64,000 nucleotides of DNA from Synechococcales cyanobacterium C42_A2020_086 (GTDB lineage: Bacteria > Cyanobacteriota > Cyanobacteriia > Elainellales > Elainellaceae): assembly GCA_015272325.1 (NCBI GenBank), contig JACYLU010000036.1, positions 248,001-312,000 on the forward strand, written 5' to 3'. The position numbers and the translations under genes were made by a program. A model generated the notes under the pieces. The model saw only the letters and a list, made by a program, of their open reading frames with translations. It made no database searches and had not been told where the DNA came from. Position 1 is the stretch's first letter; each line of letters opens with the position of its first letter. This document shows, piece by piece, positions 62,561-64,000 of the stretch.

Positions 62561-64000
62561 ATGCGCATTTTTCTGTCGCTGTTGCCCCTGGCTCAACTGG
62601 TGACTCCATTGCCCGCCAACGCCGTACCGGCGATTTCTTCAACTCCTGCCGCTTCTGCAACGGTGATTTCTACGCCGCCACCCGATCCACAACCCGAAAC
62701 GGTGATCACCTCGCCGCCACCGAGCCGCCCCAATCTTGGCAATCCGCGACCAGCACCCTCACCTGTCCGCCTCGCTCCTCCATCCACTAGTCCGCTTCCC
62801 ATTGCTCCTCCAGTTCCTCGGCCACTGGATGTAGTGCAGCCGCAGCAGGTTCGTCCCCTGCCAGGACAGCTGGATGAAGTGCCCGTGTTCAACAGCAACA
62901 GCCCAGAGCTGATCCAAACCGAGGGCATCCTGCTGTCTACGTTTCCACCAGGGCCGATGCAGACTCCATCAGCGCATTTGAACTACCCGCTGCAGGGGCG
63001 CTTCGATATTTTTGCCCACCATGTGGCCCGGGGGTTGACGCCTGATGATGTGCGAACGCTTTATCTTGGCATTGTTGTGTACAATCCGTCAGATCGGCCA
63101 GTAACGCTGGATCTGATGCAGGCGGTGAGCTATCTCAGTCAGGATGCACCGTTCAACGATTTGCCGTCCTATGTGGCGAACCCCCAAGGAACCGTATTCG
63201 CGGGTCCAGGCAGCCGTGTCACCAATGAGGTGTTGCGGGGCGAACGCCAGCCCCACTGGCCAAGTCAGATTGTGATTCCGCCCAAAAATTCCCAGTTGCT
63301 GGTGAACGTGCCGATTCCGCTGCGCCGCCTTACGGTCGCCACCAATGGTACATTGCCGCCAGGGGCGATTATTCCTGGATTTCCGACTGTGGCAACTCAA
63401 ACACCTGCGGCGGGTGCCCAAACGGCTGCCGTGTTGCCCCGTTTGACTCTGACGGCCACAGGCGATGCCGCCCAAGCTGCAACCGCTCCGGTGCCGCCGA
63501 CCGTGCCTGCCCGTCCACCCGTCCCCGATAATCGTCCTCTGCCCTCGAATGGGCGCACGATTCTGATGCATCTGGCTAGCGATGGTCCGGTTTATCTGGC
63601 GAGTCTGGCAATGTTTGCTCCTCGGACAGCCAGTGGCGATGAGCGCGTGCCCACATTGATGGAATGGATTGATCTCTTGAGAAATGGTACTCTGGCCGGA
63701 CCGCGGGATCGTCGTCCTACTACACCTAATACCCGCTTTGTTGGTCGGTTTTTCTATGGACGGGTCGCGGGGGTGGCTCAAGGCTCGCAGTGGATTGCGC
63801 AAGCCACAGACGGTGAAAATGCTGCCTATCTCAGCATCCCCAACCCCGGCGAAGCCATCTCCTATGTGCTCAGCACGGTGGACCACAATACCTTTGGCAC
63901 CGGGCAGATCCAGAGTGCTCCGATGCTGGTTCGCTATCCCGATACTGCCTATCGCGCCCACGGCAACTATGGCGTTCTCTACAGCATTACCTTGCCGCTG
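62561..64000 (+). CDS. DUF3370 family exported protein, C-terminus cut by window edge
   Basis: The frame is open from the ATG at 62561 to base 64000, 480 codons without a stop, so the end lies outside the window. A signal peptide (MRIFLSLLPLAQLVTPLPANA) is followed by a long Pro/Ser/Thr-rich linker (about residues 22-95). The DUF3370 core starts VRPLPGQLDEVPVFNSNSPE and includes ILLSTFPPGP, GRFDIFAHHVARGL and PGSRVTNEVLRG. The family is found in cyanobacteria and its function is not known; an outer cell-envelope location is inferred from the signal and linker. Long antisense frames over it are shadows. Confidence 0.85.
   Translation, partial: MRIFLSLLPLAQLVTPLPANAVPAISSTPAASATVISTPPPDPQPETVITSPPPSRPNLGNPRPAPSPVRLAPPSTSPLPIAPPVPRPLDVVQPQQVRPLPGQLDEVPVFNSNSPELIQTEGILLSTFPPGPMQTPSAHLNYPLQGRFDIFAHHVARGLTPDDVRTLYLGIVVYNPSDRPVTLDLMQAVSYLSQDAPFNDLPSYVANPQGTVFAGPGSRVTNEVLRGERQPHWPSQIVIPPKNSQLLVNVPIPLRRLTVATNGTLPPGAIIPGFPTVATQTPAAGAQTAAVLPRLTLTATGDAAQAATAPVPPTVPARPPVPDNRPLPSNGRTILMHLASDGPVYLASLAMFAPRTASGDERVPTLMEWIDLLRNGTLAGPRDRRPTTPNTRFVGRFFYGRVAGVAQGSQWIAQATDGENAAYLSIPNPGEAISYVLSTVDHNTFGTGQIQSAPMLVRYPDTAYRAHGNYGVLYSITLPL

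Noticed and set aside
63089-63961. 290-codon minus-strand frame antisense to the DUF3370 gene
   Set aside because: The sense strand encodes a recognisable exported protein; the antisense product has Gly/Arg/His-rich shadow character.

Overview
The window looks like chromosomal DNA from a filamentous-type, phycobilisome-containing cyanobacterium. The evidence is gene content: nblA, pedR, pxcA, an rppA/rppB-type two-component pair, DUF3181, DUF3611 and DUF3370 proteins, and several small proteins I know only from cyanobacteria. It also carries at least nine copies of the cyanobacterial octamer GCGATCGC. I cannot name the genus. I saw no transposase, integrase, phage gene, CRISPR array or rRNA. 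One tRNA, Gly(UCC), is present.

Layout. 1-2106: 3'-truncated caspase/nSTAND protein (minus strand). 3039-9308: TPR protein, hflX, a large cNMP-binding/AAA+/polyferredoxin fusion, a small cyanobacterial protein and rnc. 9380-16860: cysteine desulfurase, a FecR protein overlapping a CHASE2 histidine kinase, accA, an SDR and folE. 17321-22937: an unlisted 43-codon gene, an 1,098-residue homologue of the phosphorylase kinase alpha/beta subunit, a 2TM protein, DUF3181 and a sugar-mutarotase-like protein. 23488-26298: rppA-rppB and a convergent SH3 protein. 27238-34630: a 1,246-residue membrane hydrolase coupled to DUF3611, HdeD, and a peroxiredoxin-like protein. 35135-41279: livM-livG, a Ser/Thr kinase, a tandem universal stress protein and nblA. 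41897-44510: small protein, hisS, small protein, pedR. 44700-53220: amidase, small conserved protein, mltA, a Na+/H+ antiporter with an RCK domain, an SDR, pxcA and yidD. 53262-64000: a sugar ABC permease, an EfeO-EfeB-type pair, small proteins, a DUF697-type GTPase, a tight ALDH-grxC-tadA cluster, tRNA-Gly, and a DUF3370 protein cut by the window end.

How the genes fit together. Most are stand-alone housekeeping or stress genes rather than one large island. Clear functional units are FecR/CHASE2 kinase, SDR-folE, rppAB, DUF3611/large hydrolase, livM-livG, amidase/small protein/MltA (cell wall), EfeO/EfeB (iron or haem at the periplasm), and ALDH-grxC-tadA. Several deal with light and redox acclimation: pedR, nblA, pxcA, rppAB and glutaredoxin.

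Most unusual points. (1) The phosphorylase-kinase-like protein keeps the whole eukaryotic alpha/beta architecture. (2) The fusion after hflX carries a sigma-54-activator-type AAA+ domain that has lost its sigma-54 contact loop and Walker B acids. (3) RNase III has Ser where the family has a metal-binding Asp. (4) Short direct duplications (9-22 bp, 2-4 copies, one about 50 bp) recur in intergenic DNA, often touching stop codons or start regions. Functional statements rest on motif recognition by eye; no search was run.
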